NCBI GenBank assembly: GCA_038255145.1
Contig: JBBSLP010000080.1
Coordinates: 1-24,545, forward strand
Length of the DNA: 24,545 nt
Direction: 5' to 3'
Source: WHTX01 sp038255145
GTDB lineage: Bacteria; Actinomycetota; Acidimicrobiia; Acidimicrobiales; CAIXPF01
In this document: positions 13,856-21,632 of the stretch, in pieces
Numbering within the stretch: the first letter of the stretch is position 1
How the letters are laid out: every line of letters starts with the position of its first letter
Notes under the pieces: generated by a model
The model's database searches: none
Told to the model about the DNA's origin: nothing
Seen by the model: the letters and a program-made list of their open reading frames with translations, nothing else
Program-made: the position numbers and the translations under genes

Positions 13856-16800
13856 ATGGCGCACCAGGGCGCGATCGTGGGCCGACGGGCCGAACTGGCC
13901 CGGCTGGGCGCCATCGTCGATGGCGCCGAGGGGCGATCGGCCCTGGCCCTGGTGCTGGGCGAGCCCGGCATGGGCAAGTCCCGGCTGCTGGCCGAGGTCG
14001 GCACCACCGCTGCGGCCACCGGCCATCGGGTCCTGCGGGGCGGGGCCGACGAGCTCGATCCCGCCCCCCTGGGCCTGTGGCACGGTCCCGCGCGGGCGCT
14101 GGGGCTGCCCCGGTTGGGCGCCGACGGCACCGTCCCCGTCAGCGAGCTGCGCTGGGAGGCGCTGGACCTGCTCCGGGGCGCCCTGCTCGGCTGCGGCCCG
14201 GCCGTGCTCGCCCTGGAGGACCTGCACTGGGCCGACGACGCCTCCCTGTGGCTCCTCGAGCGCCTCAGCGACGACCTCCTCGACGTCCCCGTCGCCTTCC
14301 TGGCCACATCCCGGCCCGGGACCGAGGCCCGCGAGCCCCGGTGGGCCGCGGTCCGCCGTCGGGCCGACGTGGTGGCCCTCGACGGGCTCGACGCCGACGA
14401 GATCGCCCAGTTGGCCGGGGCCCTCGGGGCCCCAGCGGACGCGGACCACGGCGAGCTGCGACGACGCACGGGCGGCAACCCCCTGCTCATCACCGAGGTG
14501 CTGTCCAACCCGGGCGCACCGTTGCCGCCCTCGGTGAGCGATGTGCTCACCGCCGCCGTCGAACGGCGGGGGCCGGCGGTGGCCGAGACCCTGTCACTGC
14601 TGGCCCTGGCCGGACCGGCCACCCCGCCCACGGTGCTGGCCGCGGCCCGGGGCCTGTCCGCCGACGAGGTCCTCGCCCACCTCGACGACGCCATCGCCGC
14701 TGGCGTCCTCGTCGTCCAGCCCGAGCCTGGCCGCTGGTTCCGCCATGCCCTGTTGGCCGACGCCGCCGCGGCCCGGATGGACCCCGGCACCCGCGCCCGC
14801 GCCCACCTCGAGCTGGCCGACGCCTGGGCGGCGGTGGGGGGCGGGGCCGACGTGCTGGCGGCGTCGGCCCGCCACCGCCTCGACGCCGTACCCCTGGTCG
14901 ACGCCGTCGTCGCTGCCGGGGACGCCACCCGGGCCGCGGCCGACCTGGTGGCCCGCCGCGGCCACGCCGAGGCCGCCCGGCTGTTGGCCCGAGCCGGCGA
15001 CGTGGTGGCCACCCATGCGCCGTCCGCAGCCGAGCAGCGGGCCCGGCTGCACCTGGCCGAGGCCGACGCCCACGACGCCCTCGACGACGCCCTGGGGGCC
15101 ACGAACTCGGCGCAGCGGGCCCTCGAGCAGGCGGCCCGCACCGGAGACCTCACCCTGCAGGCCGCGGCCGAGGTGGCGGCCATCGCCCACCACAACCCCT
15201 TCGTCGCCGATCCCGTCCGGCTGGCCCGCTTGGCCGTCCTCGACGAGCACCTCACCGCCTCGCCGACGCCCGACCTCGGGCTGCGGGCCCGACTCCGGGG
15301 ACGTCGGTCCATCCTGTCGGTCTCCTTCCCCGACCGCCTCGACGACGCCGTCCGCCTCGGTGATCTCGCTGTGGCCGACGCCCGGGGCACCGGCCGTCCC
15401 GAGGTGGTGATCGCCGCCCTCAGCGACCGCCACTTCGCCGCGACCACCCGTCACGACCTCGCCACCCGCGACGCGGCCGCCGAAGAGGTGGTGGCGCTGG
15501 CCGAGCAGGTCCGCCGGCCCGACCTGGCCCTGCTGGGCCACGAGTGGCGCTATGGGGCCCGGCTGCGACAGGGTGACCTGACCGGGGCCCTGGCCGCCCT
15601 GGCCGACCTCGAGGCCCTGGCCGCCCTCATGCCCTCGCCCCGCTGGCGGCTGTCGGCCGGCCTGCGCCGCTCCGGGGTGCTGGCCATCGTCGGCGACCGC
15701 GACGGCGCCCTCGACGTGATCGGCGCGGCTGTGGACGCCGGCCGTGGCGCCTTCGACCCCGTCGAGCTCACCGGGCTCGAGCTCGGGGCACGGGTGTCGG
15801 TCGCCGTGCTCTACGGCACCCCCGCCCCCGACCTGGCCCCCCTGCACGACGCCCTGGCCGCGGCGATGGGGGCCGCACCCATGGCCTTCATCCAGATCCA
15901 CCTGGCCTTCAGCGCGGTGGTGCTGGGCGACCTCGACGCCGGTCGTCGCCGCCTCCGCCCCTGGGCCCACCGGGCGGAGGCCGCGCTGCGGGGGCCCGAG
16001 GGCCTGGCCAGCCTGTCCATCCTGGCCATGGCCTTCGATCGGCTCCAGTGGCCCGAGCCCGCCGCCGCCCTCGCCGCGCTGCTGGCCCCCTTCGCCGGGC
16101 TGCTCCCCACCGTCAACGGCATCGGCGCCAACCTGCCCGTCGATGCCCACCTGGCCTCGCTGGCCCTGCTGGCCGACGATCCCGGCGCCGCCGCCGTCCA
16201 CGCCCAGCGGGCCCTGGCCCTGTCGAGGTCCATGCCCGCTCCCCCGCTCGAGGCCCGCAGCCTGGCCCTGCTGGCCGAGGCCCAGGGTCGGGTCGGGGAG
16301 CGGACCGCGGCCCTGTCGGCCCGTGACGCCGCCGAGGCGATGGCCGAGCCCATCGGCATGGTCCTGGGCCCCCCGACGTGGGCGGCGACCGCCCCGGGCC
16401 CGGGCACGGGGACGCGTTCGACGGTGCCCGCCCCCGGGCCGGCCCGCGCCCGGGAGCAGCCGGGCCCGGCCACCGTCGGGGGTACGGCGACGCTGCGTCG
16501 TCGGGGGGCCCGCTGGGAGCTGCGGTCACCCCACGGTGGCGGCACCCTGCCCCACTCGATCGGCGTGGGCCAGCTGGCTCGACTGCTGGCCGCGCCCGGG
16601 GTCGAGGTCACCGCCGTCGACCTGGCCGGCGCGGGCCATGCCGACGCCGTGCCCGTGAGCAGCGACCTGGGGCCCGCCCTCGATGCCCGGGCCAAACGCG
16701 AGTACCGCCAGCGCATCAGCGAGCTGCAGGCCGAGATCGACGAGGCCGACGACCACCACGACCTGGCCCGGGCGGCCCGGCACCGCGACGAGCTCGACGC

Positions 16801-17143
16801 CCTGCTGGGCGAGTTGCGCCGGGCCGTGGGCCGGGCCGGGCGGGACCGGCCCCAGGGTTCAGGGGCCGAACGGGCCCGGATCAACGTGGCCCGCAGCCTG
16901 CGCCGGGCCCTGGCTGCGGTGGAGGCCGAGGTCCCCGCCCTGGGCGCCCACCTGCGGGTGTCGGTGCGCACCGGGCACCGCTGCAGCTATGCGCCCGAGC
17001 CCGCGGCCGCGCTCAACTGGACGATCAGCGAAAATGCCGACGGCGCTGCGGACCTGTCGCCCGACGACCGTGCCGCCCCGGCGGAGGACCTCGACCGCCG
17101 GACAGACCCGCATGGCGGACTCGGCTGGAGGGAACCCCGATGA
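13856..17143 (+). CDS. Large STAND-type AAA ATPase regulator with conserved actinobacterial C-terminal module
   Basis: A 1095-aa cytosolic protein. An N-terminal AAA/STAND ATPase domain has IVGRRAEL at 7-14, Walker A GEPGMGKS at 35-42 and Walker B AVLALEDLHWAD at ~116-127. A long Ala/Leu-rich helical (TPR-like) region spans ~250-860. The C-terminal module of ~190 residues comprises a strand-rich part ending in QLARLLAAPGVEVTAVDL, a helical segment (LDARAKREYRQRISELQAE) and RTGHRCSYAPEP. This module recurs at the end of actinobacterial AAA/LuxR- and cyclase-like regulators and stands where MalT/LuxR proteins carry an HTH; no HTH is visible here. The ATG is preceded by AGGTGAG (~9 nt). The stop overlaps the GNAT start (ATGA). 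Probably a ligand-responsive signalling ATPase; its output is unknown. Confidence 0.85.
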   Translation: MAHQGAIVGRRAELARLGAIVDGAEGRSALALVLGEPGMGKSRLLAEVGTTAAATGHRVLRGGADELDPAPLGLWHGPARALGLPRLGADGTVPVSELRWEALDLLRGALLGCGPAVLALEDLHWADDASLWLLERLSDDLLDVPVAFLATSRPGTEAREPRWAAVRRRADVVALDGLDADEIAQLAGALGAPADADHGELRRRTGGNPLLITEVLSNPGAPLPPSVSDVLTAAVERRGPAVAETLSLLALAGPATPPTVLAAARGLSADEVLAHLDDAIAAGVLVVQPEPGRWFRHALLADAAAARMDPGTRARAHLELADAWAAVGGGADVLAASARHRLDAVPLVDAVVAAGDATRAAADLVARRGHAEAARLLARAGDVVATHAPSAAEQRARLHLAEADAHDALDDALGATNSAQRALEQAARTGDLTLQAAAEVAAIAHHNPFVADPVRLARLAVLDEHLTASPTPDLGLRARLRGRRSILSVSFPDRLDDAVRLGDLAVADARGTGRPEVVIAALSDRHFAATTRHDLATRDAAAEEVVALAEQVRRPDLALLGHEWRYGARLRQGDLTGALAALADLEALAALMPSPRWRLSAGLRRSGVLAIVGDRDGALDVIGAAVDAGRGAFDPVELTGLELGARVSVAVLYGTPAPDLAPLHDALAAAMGAAPMAFIQIHLAFSAVVLGDLDAGRRRLRPWAHRAEAALRGPEGLASLSILAMAFDRLQWPEPAAALAALLAPFAGLLPTVNGIGANLPVDAHLASLALLADDPGAAAVHAQRALALSRSMPAPPLEARSLALLAEAQGRVGERTAALSARDAAEAMAEPIGMVLGPPTWAATAPGPGTGTRSTVPAPGPARAREQPGPATVGGTATLRRRGARWELRSPHGGGTLPHSIGVGQLARLLAAPGVEVTAVDLAGAGHADAVPVSSDLGPALDARAKREYRQRISELQAEIDEADDHHDLARAARHRDELDALLGELRRAVGRAGRDRPQGSGAERARINVARSLRRALAAVEAEVPALGAHLRVSVRTGHRCSYAPEPAAALNWTISENADGAADLSPDDRAAPAEDLDRRTDPHGGLGWREPR

Positions 17144-17607
17144 GCAGTGGACAGGGACAGGTCGACATCGTCCGCCTGGGGCCCGGCGACGACGCCCGGG
17201 TGCTGGCCGCCGCCGACCTGTTCGACGGCCCACCCCGCCCCGACTGGACCCGCACCTTCCTGGCCAAGGCCGGTCACCACATGCTGGTGGCCTACGACGG
17301 CGATGTCCCCATCGGCTTCGTCACCGGCGTCGAGATCGCCCACCCCGACAAGGGCACCGAGATGCTGGTCTACGAGCTGGGCACGGCCGAGGCCCACCGC
17401 CGCCGGGGCATCGCCTCCGCCCTGCTGGCCGCACTCGAGACGCTGGCCAGGGACGCCGGCCACTACGACCTGTGGGTGCCCACCGAGCCCCACAACACCG
17501 CCGCCCTGGCCACGTACACCTCGGCCGGCTACGCCCCGCCCGAGACCGTGGTCGTGCTCGTCAGGGACCTCACCCCGCCACCGTGCCCGACCCCGGGCAC
17601 GGGCTGA
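17140..17607 (+). CDS. GNAT family N-acetyltransferase, AAC(3)-I-like
   Basis: A 155-aa acetyl-CoA-dependent acetyltransferase. The acetyl-CoA pyrophosphate motif R/Q-x-x-G-x-A is RRRGIA at 87-92, in EMLVYELGTAEAHRRRGIASALL. This resembles the corresponding stretch of AAC(3)-I aminoglycoside acetyltransferases, as does the opening LGPGDDARVLAAADLF. The C-terminal NTAALATYTSAGY segment is the usual GNAT beta6-alpha4 region. The ATG overlaps the ATPase stop and has GGAGGG about 8 nt upstream. An aminoglycoside substrate is possible, but chromosomal relatives often act on other amines or peptides, so resistance should not be assumed. It is the last gene of its operon, 6 bp from the convergent GH130 stop. 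Confidence 0.88.
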   Translation: MSSGQGQVDIVRLGPGDDARVLAAADLFDGPPRPDWTRTFLAKAGHHMLVAYDGDVPIGFVTGVEIAHPDKGTEMLVYELGTAEAHRRRGIASALLAALETLARDAGHYDLWVPTEPHNTAALATYTSAGYAPPETVVVLVRDLTPPPCPTPGTG

Positions 17608-17613
17608 TCCGAC

Positions 17614-19119
17614 TCAGCTGGTGACGGGGGCGTGCGCACCGTCGAGGTCGCGGACCATGACGTCGAGCAGCTGGCCCACGTCCACGGTGGCGAAGCCGAT
17701 GGCGGCGTCGCCGATGCCGAAGGGCACCAGCAGGGTGCCGGAGTGGAGCAGGGCACCGCACGAGTAGACGACGTTGGGCACGTAGCCGTCCTGCTCGTCG
17801 GCCATGGGGACGAGCAGGGGGCGGCGCAGGCGGCCGATCACCTTCGTCGGGTCCTCGAGGTCCAACAGCCACGCCCCGATGGAGTAGGTGCGCATGGGCC
17901 CCACGCCGTGGGTCAGCACCAGCCAACCCTCGTCGGTCTCGATGGGGGACCCGCAGTTGCCCACCTGGATGGCCTCCCAGGTCTCGGTGGGGCAATCGAG
18001 GGGGATGGCCGCCTCCCACCGGTTCACGTCGTCGGAGAAGGCGATGGCGTTGCTGGCCCCGTCGCAGCGCGACAGCGCGGCGAACCGACCCCCGACCCGG
18101 CGTGGGAACAGGGCCATGCCCTTGTTGACCGCCCCCGCCCCCGTCAGCGGGGACGAGGCGAAGGTGACGAAGTCGGTGGTGGACAGCAGTTGCTGGGCGA
18201 TGGCGGCGCCGTCGAAGGCCGTGTAGGTGGCCAGGTACGTCGCCGCGCCGGCGTCGTCCACGAAGCGCACGAAGCGGGCGTCCTCCACCCCGTTGGACTC
18301 GGCCCGCGTCGCCGCCGTCAGCACCCGCTCGGCTAGCCGCGACGACGGCGGGAAGTGCGACGTGTAGGTGCGGGCAGCCAGCTCACGCAGGCGACGGGCC
18401 ACCTCGGCCACGTTGCGGCGGGTGTCGCGCTGGCCCTCGAGCTGGGCCAGGCGCCCGTCGAGCTCGGCCACGGTGAAGTGGTCCCCCAGCCGCGCCAGCA
18501 CCCAGCGGATGGCCTCGGCATCCTCGTGCAGCCCGCGGGCCAGGCCCCGGAAAGCGCCGGCGTCCAACCGGCTGGCGTCGACGGTCCCCGCCGTGGCGAA
18601 GGGGCCGGGATCGTCCACCGCCACCGCACCGGTGGCGTCGATGGTGCCCGTGCGGAAGCCGATGGAGGAACGGTGGCCCTCGCCGATCTGGCGCACGCTC
18701 ATGACGAAGCGCAGGGCGCCGGGGGCCACGCCGGACTGGTCGGGCAGGGCCACGGCCGAGGGGTTGCACAGCGCCGCGGCCTCGACCGAGTACTCCTGGG
18801 TGAAGGTGGCCCCCAGCAGCAGCCAGCGCTCGTCGGACAGCTCGACGCCGGGCTCGAGGCGGTTGCCGATGCGGTCGGCGTGGCGGCGGAAGGCGGTGGC
18901 CAGGTCGCGGTGGCGCCCGTCGAAGCGGCCCATGATCTCGGCCAGGGTGGCGGTCACCTCGTCGTCATCGAGGGACAGCACGTGCTCGACCACACCCGAG
19001 GCCCGCCCCTCCCGCCCCCCGGGCAGGTAGTGGCCGGGGACGAACAGCTGCACGATGACCCGTGACGGGTCGGCGTCGAGGCGGATGGGCACACGGGTGG
19101 CCAGCGCGGCCGCGCTCAC
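17614..19119 (-). CDS. GH130-family beta-mannoside glycosidase/phosphorylase
   Basis: A 501-aa protein with a C-terminal five-bladed beta-propeller typical of glycoside hydrolase family 130, whose members phosphorolyse or hydrolyse beta-mannosides. Recognisable blades include LSDERWLLLGATFTQEYS, TYLATYTAFDGAAIAQQL, NKGMALFPRRVGGRFAAL followed by SRCDGASNAIAFSDD, GNCGSPIETDEGW, and LTHGVGPMRTYSIGAWLLDL. It has a ~100-residue N-terminal extension, as in the longer actinobacterial/proteobacterial GH130 group. Lys, Arg and His at positions that bind phosphate in phosphorylases appear kept, but phosphorylase or hydrolase cannot be settled by eye. No signal peptide is seen, so it should act in the cytosol. 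GTG 19119 overlaps the upstream TGA. It is the last gene of the glycan operon. Confidence 0.88.
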   Translation of the reverse strand: MSAAALATRVPIRLDADPSRVIVQLFVPGHYLPGGREGRASGVVEHVLSLDDDEVTATLAEIMGRFDGRHRDLATAFRRHADRIGNRLEPGVELSDERWLLLGATFTQEYSVEAAALCNPSAVALPDQSGVAPGALRFVMSVRQIGEGHRSSIGFRTGTIDATGAVAVDDPGPFATAGTVDASRLDAGAFRGLARGLHEDAEAIRWVLARLGDHFTVAELDGRLAQLEGQRDTRRNVAEVARRLRELAARTYTSHFPPSSRLAERVLTAATRAESNGVEDARFVRFVDDAGAATYLATYTAFDGAAIAQQLLSTTDFVTFASSPLTGAGAVNKGMALFPRRVGGRFAALSRCDGASNAIAFSDDVNRWEAAIPLDCPTETWEAIQVGNCGSPIETDEGWLVLTHGVGPMRTYSIGAWLLDLEDPTKVIGRLRRPLLVPMADEQDGYVPNVVYSCGALLHSGTLLVPFGIGDAAIGFATVDVGQLLDVMVRDLDGAHAPVTS

Positions 19120-20216
19120 CAGGCCGCCTGCCCGCCGGCCAGCAGCCGGGCGTGCTGCAACGTCGCCACCAGGGCCAACGTCGATTCGGCCCCCTGGTTC
19201 AGGTTGGGTCCCCGGGCGTGGAGGCCGTCGTAACCGCCACCGGTGGCCGGGTCCCACATGACCGCCGAGACGTCGTTGTCGCCGGCGAACCAGCGCACGG
19301 CAGCGTCCACACCGACCAACCAGGCGTCGTCGCCCGTCTGCGCCGCGGCACGGGCGCAGGCGTCGGCCAGGGCCGCCACCTCGATGGGCTGCTGGTCGAA
19401 GCCCGGCGCCATGTCGCCGGGCCCCGAGCCCCCCACCGGGGTGGGCGACAGGTGCCCGTCCACGGTCTCGCGGTCCAACAACCAGCGCAGCAGGACCAGG
19501 CCGTCGGCCACCACCTCGGGCCGGTCCAACAGCTCGCCGGCAGCCAGCAGGGCCTCGGCCAGCACGGCGTTGGCGTAGCTCAGGCGGGGCTCGGGCCAGG
19601 GCCAGGCGCCATCGGTGGCGGGGCGACCGATGGTGTCCACGGCGTCGGCCAACATGAGGCGGGCGCCGAAGTGACCGGGATGGGCGCTCAGCACCTCGGC
19701 CGCACCCAGGGCGGCGAAGGCCGTGGCCCGCAGGTGGGGGGAGCGCTGCTCGATGCCCCGGGAGAAGTACGACAGCCCGCTCTGGCCCATCCACGTGGTC
19801 GGCGAGCGCCGGGCCGCGGTGCCGAAGGCCCAGATGCTACGGCCCCAGCAGTCCTCCACCCCGTGGCGGTCGTGCCAGCGACCCCGGGTGTCGCGTCGGT
19901 TGCGCACCGTGCCCGAGACGCTCTGGGCCTCGGCCAGGAAGGCCATGGCCAGGCGGCCCAGCTCGACCACGGCGTTGGTCGGTCGGGGCTCGCGCGCCAC
20001 CACGAGCAGCACCCGGGCCAGGTCGTCGGTGCAGTAGCCGTGCTCGGGCCGGGGCTCGGCCAGTTCGGCGTGCTCGAAGGTGCCGATGTCGTCGCTCAAG
20101 GCCAGCAGGTGGGCGAACGACGGCTCGGGGATGACCAGCGGCCGGGGGATGGCTGCGGACGCCGGCGCCGACGCCGGCGCGGCCACCGCCACGCGGGTAC
20201 CCAGGGGGAGGTTCAC
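19116..20216 (-). CDS. Six-hairpin (alpha/alpha)6-barrel protein of a glycan operon
   Basis: A 366-aa protein with a repeated helical-hairpin pattern and motifs such as HGYCTDDLARVL, EDCWGRSIWAFG, LSYANAVLAEALL and FDQQPIEVAALADAC, characteristic of the six-hairpin glycosidase-like superfamily. Homologues are often annotated 'glycosyltransferase' because they sit next to, or are fused with, GT4 enzymes; nothing in the sequence shows a GT-B fold. The acidic residues could serve a hydrolase or lyase, but catalysis is unproven. There is no signal peptide. The GTG start and the GTG start of the next gene both overlap preceding stops by four bases, so it is expressed stoichiometrically with the GT4 and GH130 proteins. 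An activity on the same mannose-containing glycan is inferred from context. Confidence 0.75.
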   Translation of the reverse strand: MNLPLGTRVAVAAPASAPASAAIPRPLVIPEPSFAHLLALSDDIGTFEHAELAEPRPEHGYCTDDLARVLLVVAREPRPTNAVVELGRLAMAFLAEAQSVSGTVRNRRDTRGRWHDRHGVEDCWGRSIWAFGTAARRSPTTWMGQSGLSYFSRGIEQRSPHLRATAFAALGAAEVLSAHPGHFGARLMLADAVDTIGRPATDGAWPWPEPRLSYANAVLAEALLAAGELLDRPEVVADGLVLLRWLLDRETVDGHLSPTPVGGSGPGDMAPGFDQQPIEVAALADACARAAAQTGDDAWLVGVDAAVRWFAGDNDVSAVMWDPATGGGYDGLHARGPNLNQGAESTLALVATLQHARLLAGGQAAW

Positions 20217-21412
20217 GTGCGCACCGCGTCGCTGGTGGCCAGCAGGTCTCCGGCCAGTCGGTCGTAGTGGCCGGCCACCGCACCCCAGGACAGCCCGGGA
20301 GCCAGGCGGCGGGCTTCGGCCGCCATGGTGGCGGCCAGGCCGGGCTCGGTGAGGACGGCACGGATGGCGCCGGCCAGGGCGGCCGGGTCACGCTGGGGCA
20401 CCACCAGGCCGGCCCCGCTGGCCAGCAGCTCGACGGCGTGGGGGAAGGCGGTGGACACCACCGGGCACCCCGCGGCGATGGCATCGACCAGCACCCCCGA
20501 GGTGACCTGGTCCTGGGAGTCGTAGGGCAGGACGACCAGGTCGGCCGAGCGGATCAGCTCGGTGAGCGAGCCCAGGTCGCGGTAGGAGTCGTCGAAGGAG
20601 ATGGCCGAGGCTGCGCCCGAGGCCCGGGCCCGGGCCATGAGCATCTTGCGGTAGGTCTCACCCGCGGTGGCCCTGACCTTGGGGTGGGTGGCACCGGCGA
20701 CCACGTACTGCGGTCGGGGGCGCAGGTCGCCCAGCGTGGCCACGGCGTCGATGGCCCACTCGATGCCCTTGCCCGGCCCCAACAGGCCCCAGGTCAGCAG
20801 CGTGGGCTGACGGTGGCGGCGGTGCCCGTCGCACCGGCCCGACCCCGGCGGCGGGGTGACGGCACCGTGGGCGATGACCACCACCTTGGCGGCGTCGACG
20901 TCGAAGCCGCCCACCAGCCGGGCCCGGGCCGTCTCGGTCATGACCACGACGGCATCGGCCAGGGCGCAGATGCGTTCGAGCACCTCCCGCTGGTGGGGGG
21001 AGGGGTCCTGGACCACGGTGTGGGCCACCAGGATGGTGGGCACCACCAGACCGTCGAGCACCTCGAGCACCGACGCACCGTCGAGGCCGTCGTAGATCCC
21101 GTACTCGTGCTGGATGATGGCCACGTCGGTGCCGTTGAGCACGTCGACCGCGACGTCGAGCCGTCGCGGGCTCCCGTCACCCAGGGACGCCATGACCAGG
21201 GCGTCCTCCATGGCCGGCGTGACCCCCAGGCGTACGACGTCGACCGTGACCCCACCGGCGATGAGCCCCGCGGCCAGGGCGGCGGAGAACGTGGCGATCC
21301 CGCACGCCGTGGGCGGGAAGGTCGACAGGATGCCGAAGGTCCGTGGGCCACCCCCCGGCGGCGGGACGGAGGCGTCGGACCCGAGGGAGCCCAGGGGGGG
21401 GTTGCTGCGCAC
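20213..21412 (-). CDS. GT4-type glycosyltransferase (GT-B fold)
   Basis: A 399-aa group-1 glycosyltransferase. The N-terminal domain begins TFGILSTFPPTACGIATFS, and the acceptor half contains IIQHEYGIYDG. The nucleotide-sugar half has LLTWGLLGPGKGIEWAIDA and LVVLPYDSQDQVTSGVLVDAIAAGCPVV. The usual GT4 E-x7-E is replaced by Q-x7-D at this spot, which appears to be a subfamily trait. GTG 21412 is chosen because AGGAG lies 7 nt upstream; the frame is open further upstream but crosses the promoter region. It is first in a three-gene operon with the (alpha/alpha)6 and GH130 genes and divergent from another GT4. Donor and acceptor are unknown; mannose is plausible given GH130. Confidence 0.88.
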   Translation of the reverse strand: MRSNPPLGSLGSDASVPPPGGGPRTFGILSTFPPTACGIATFSAALAAGLIAGGVTVDVVRLGVTPAMEDALVMASLGDGSPRRLDVAVDVLNGTDVAIIQHEYGIYDGLDGASVLEVLDGLVVPTILVAHTVVQDPSPHQREVLERICALADAVVVMTETARARLVGGFDVDAAKVVVIAHGAVTPPPGSGRCDGHRRHRQPTLLTWGLLGPGKGIEWAIDAVATLGDLRPRPQYVVAGATHPKVRATAGETYRKMLMARARASGAASAISFDDSYRDLGSLTELIRSADLVVLPYDSQDQVTSGVLVDAIAAGCPVVSTAFPHAVELLASGAGLVVPQRDPAALAGAIRAVLTEPGLAATMAAEARRLAPGLSWGAVAGHYDRLAGDLLATSDAVRT

Positions 21413-21522
21413 GGACGAGCTCCTGTGAGGTCGGCTCGGTCGAGGCGTCGGGCCTGCGGAGGGCGGGGCCACGCTGGCCGTCCAGCCCAAGCGGGGCGAC
21501 TCTCCCAAGGAGATGTGGCCCA

Positions 21523-21572
21523 ACCCTAGTGTGCGTCCTTGCGCACTCCAGTGCGCAGGGCGCTGGTAGCGT
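21523..21572. promoter_or_regulatory. Divergent glycan-locus promoters with a shared 18-bp palindromic operator
   Basis: TGCGCAC-TCCA-GTGCGCA (21540-21557) is a perfect 7-4-7 palindrome. On the minus strand TAGGGT (21528-21523) is a -10 candidate for the three-gene operon, and on the plus strand TAGCGT (21567-21572) is one for the other GT4. The palindrome falls on the -35 regions of both, so one dimeric regulator could control both directions. An extra half-site-like GTGCG lies at 21531-21535. Confidence 0.5.
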
Positions 21573-21632
21573 GCCGCGGTTCCTCCTCCGCCGTTCGATG
21601 CCGCCCCGCCCGCCGATGACGCCGCGCCACCC

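Noticed and set aside
13594..15447. Long minus-strand open frame (about 617 codons)
   Set aside because: It is antisense to the VOC and ATPase genes. Its Ser/Arg/Ala-rich, motif-free translation is a shadow of the real genes.
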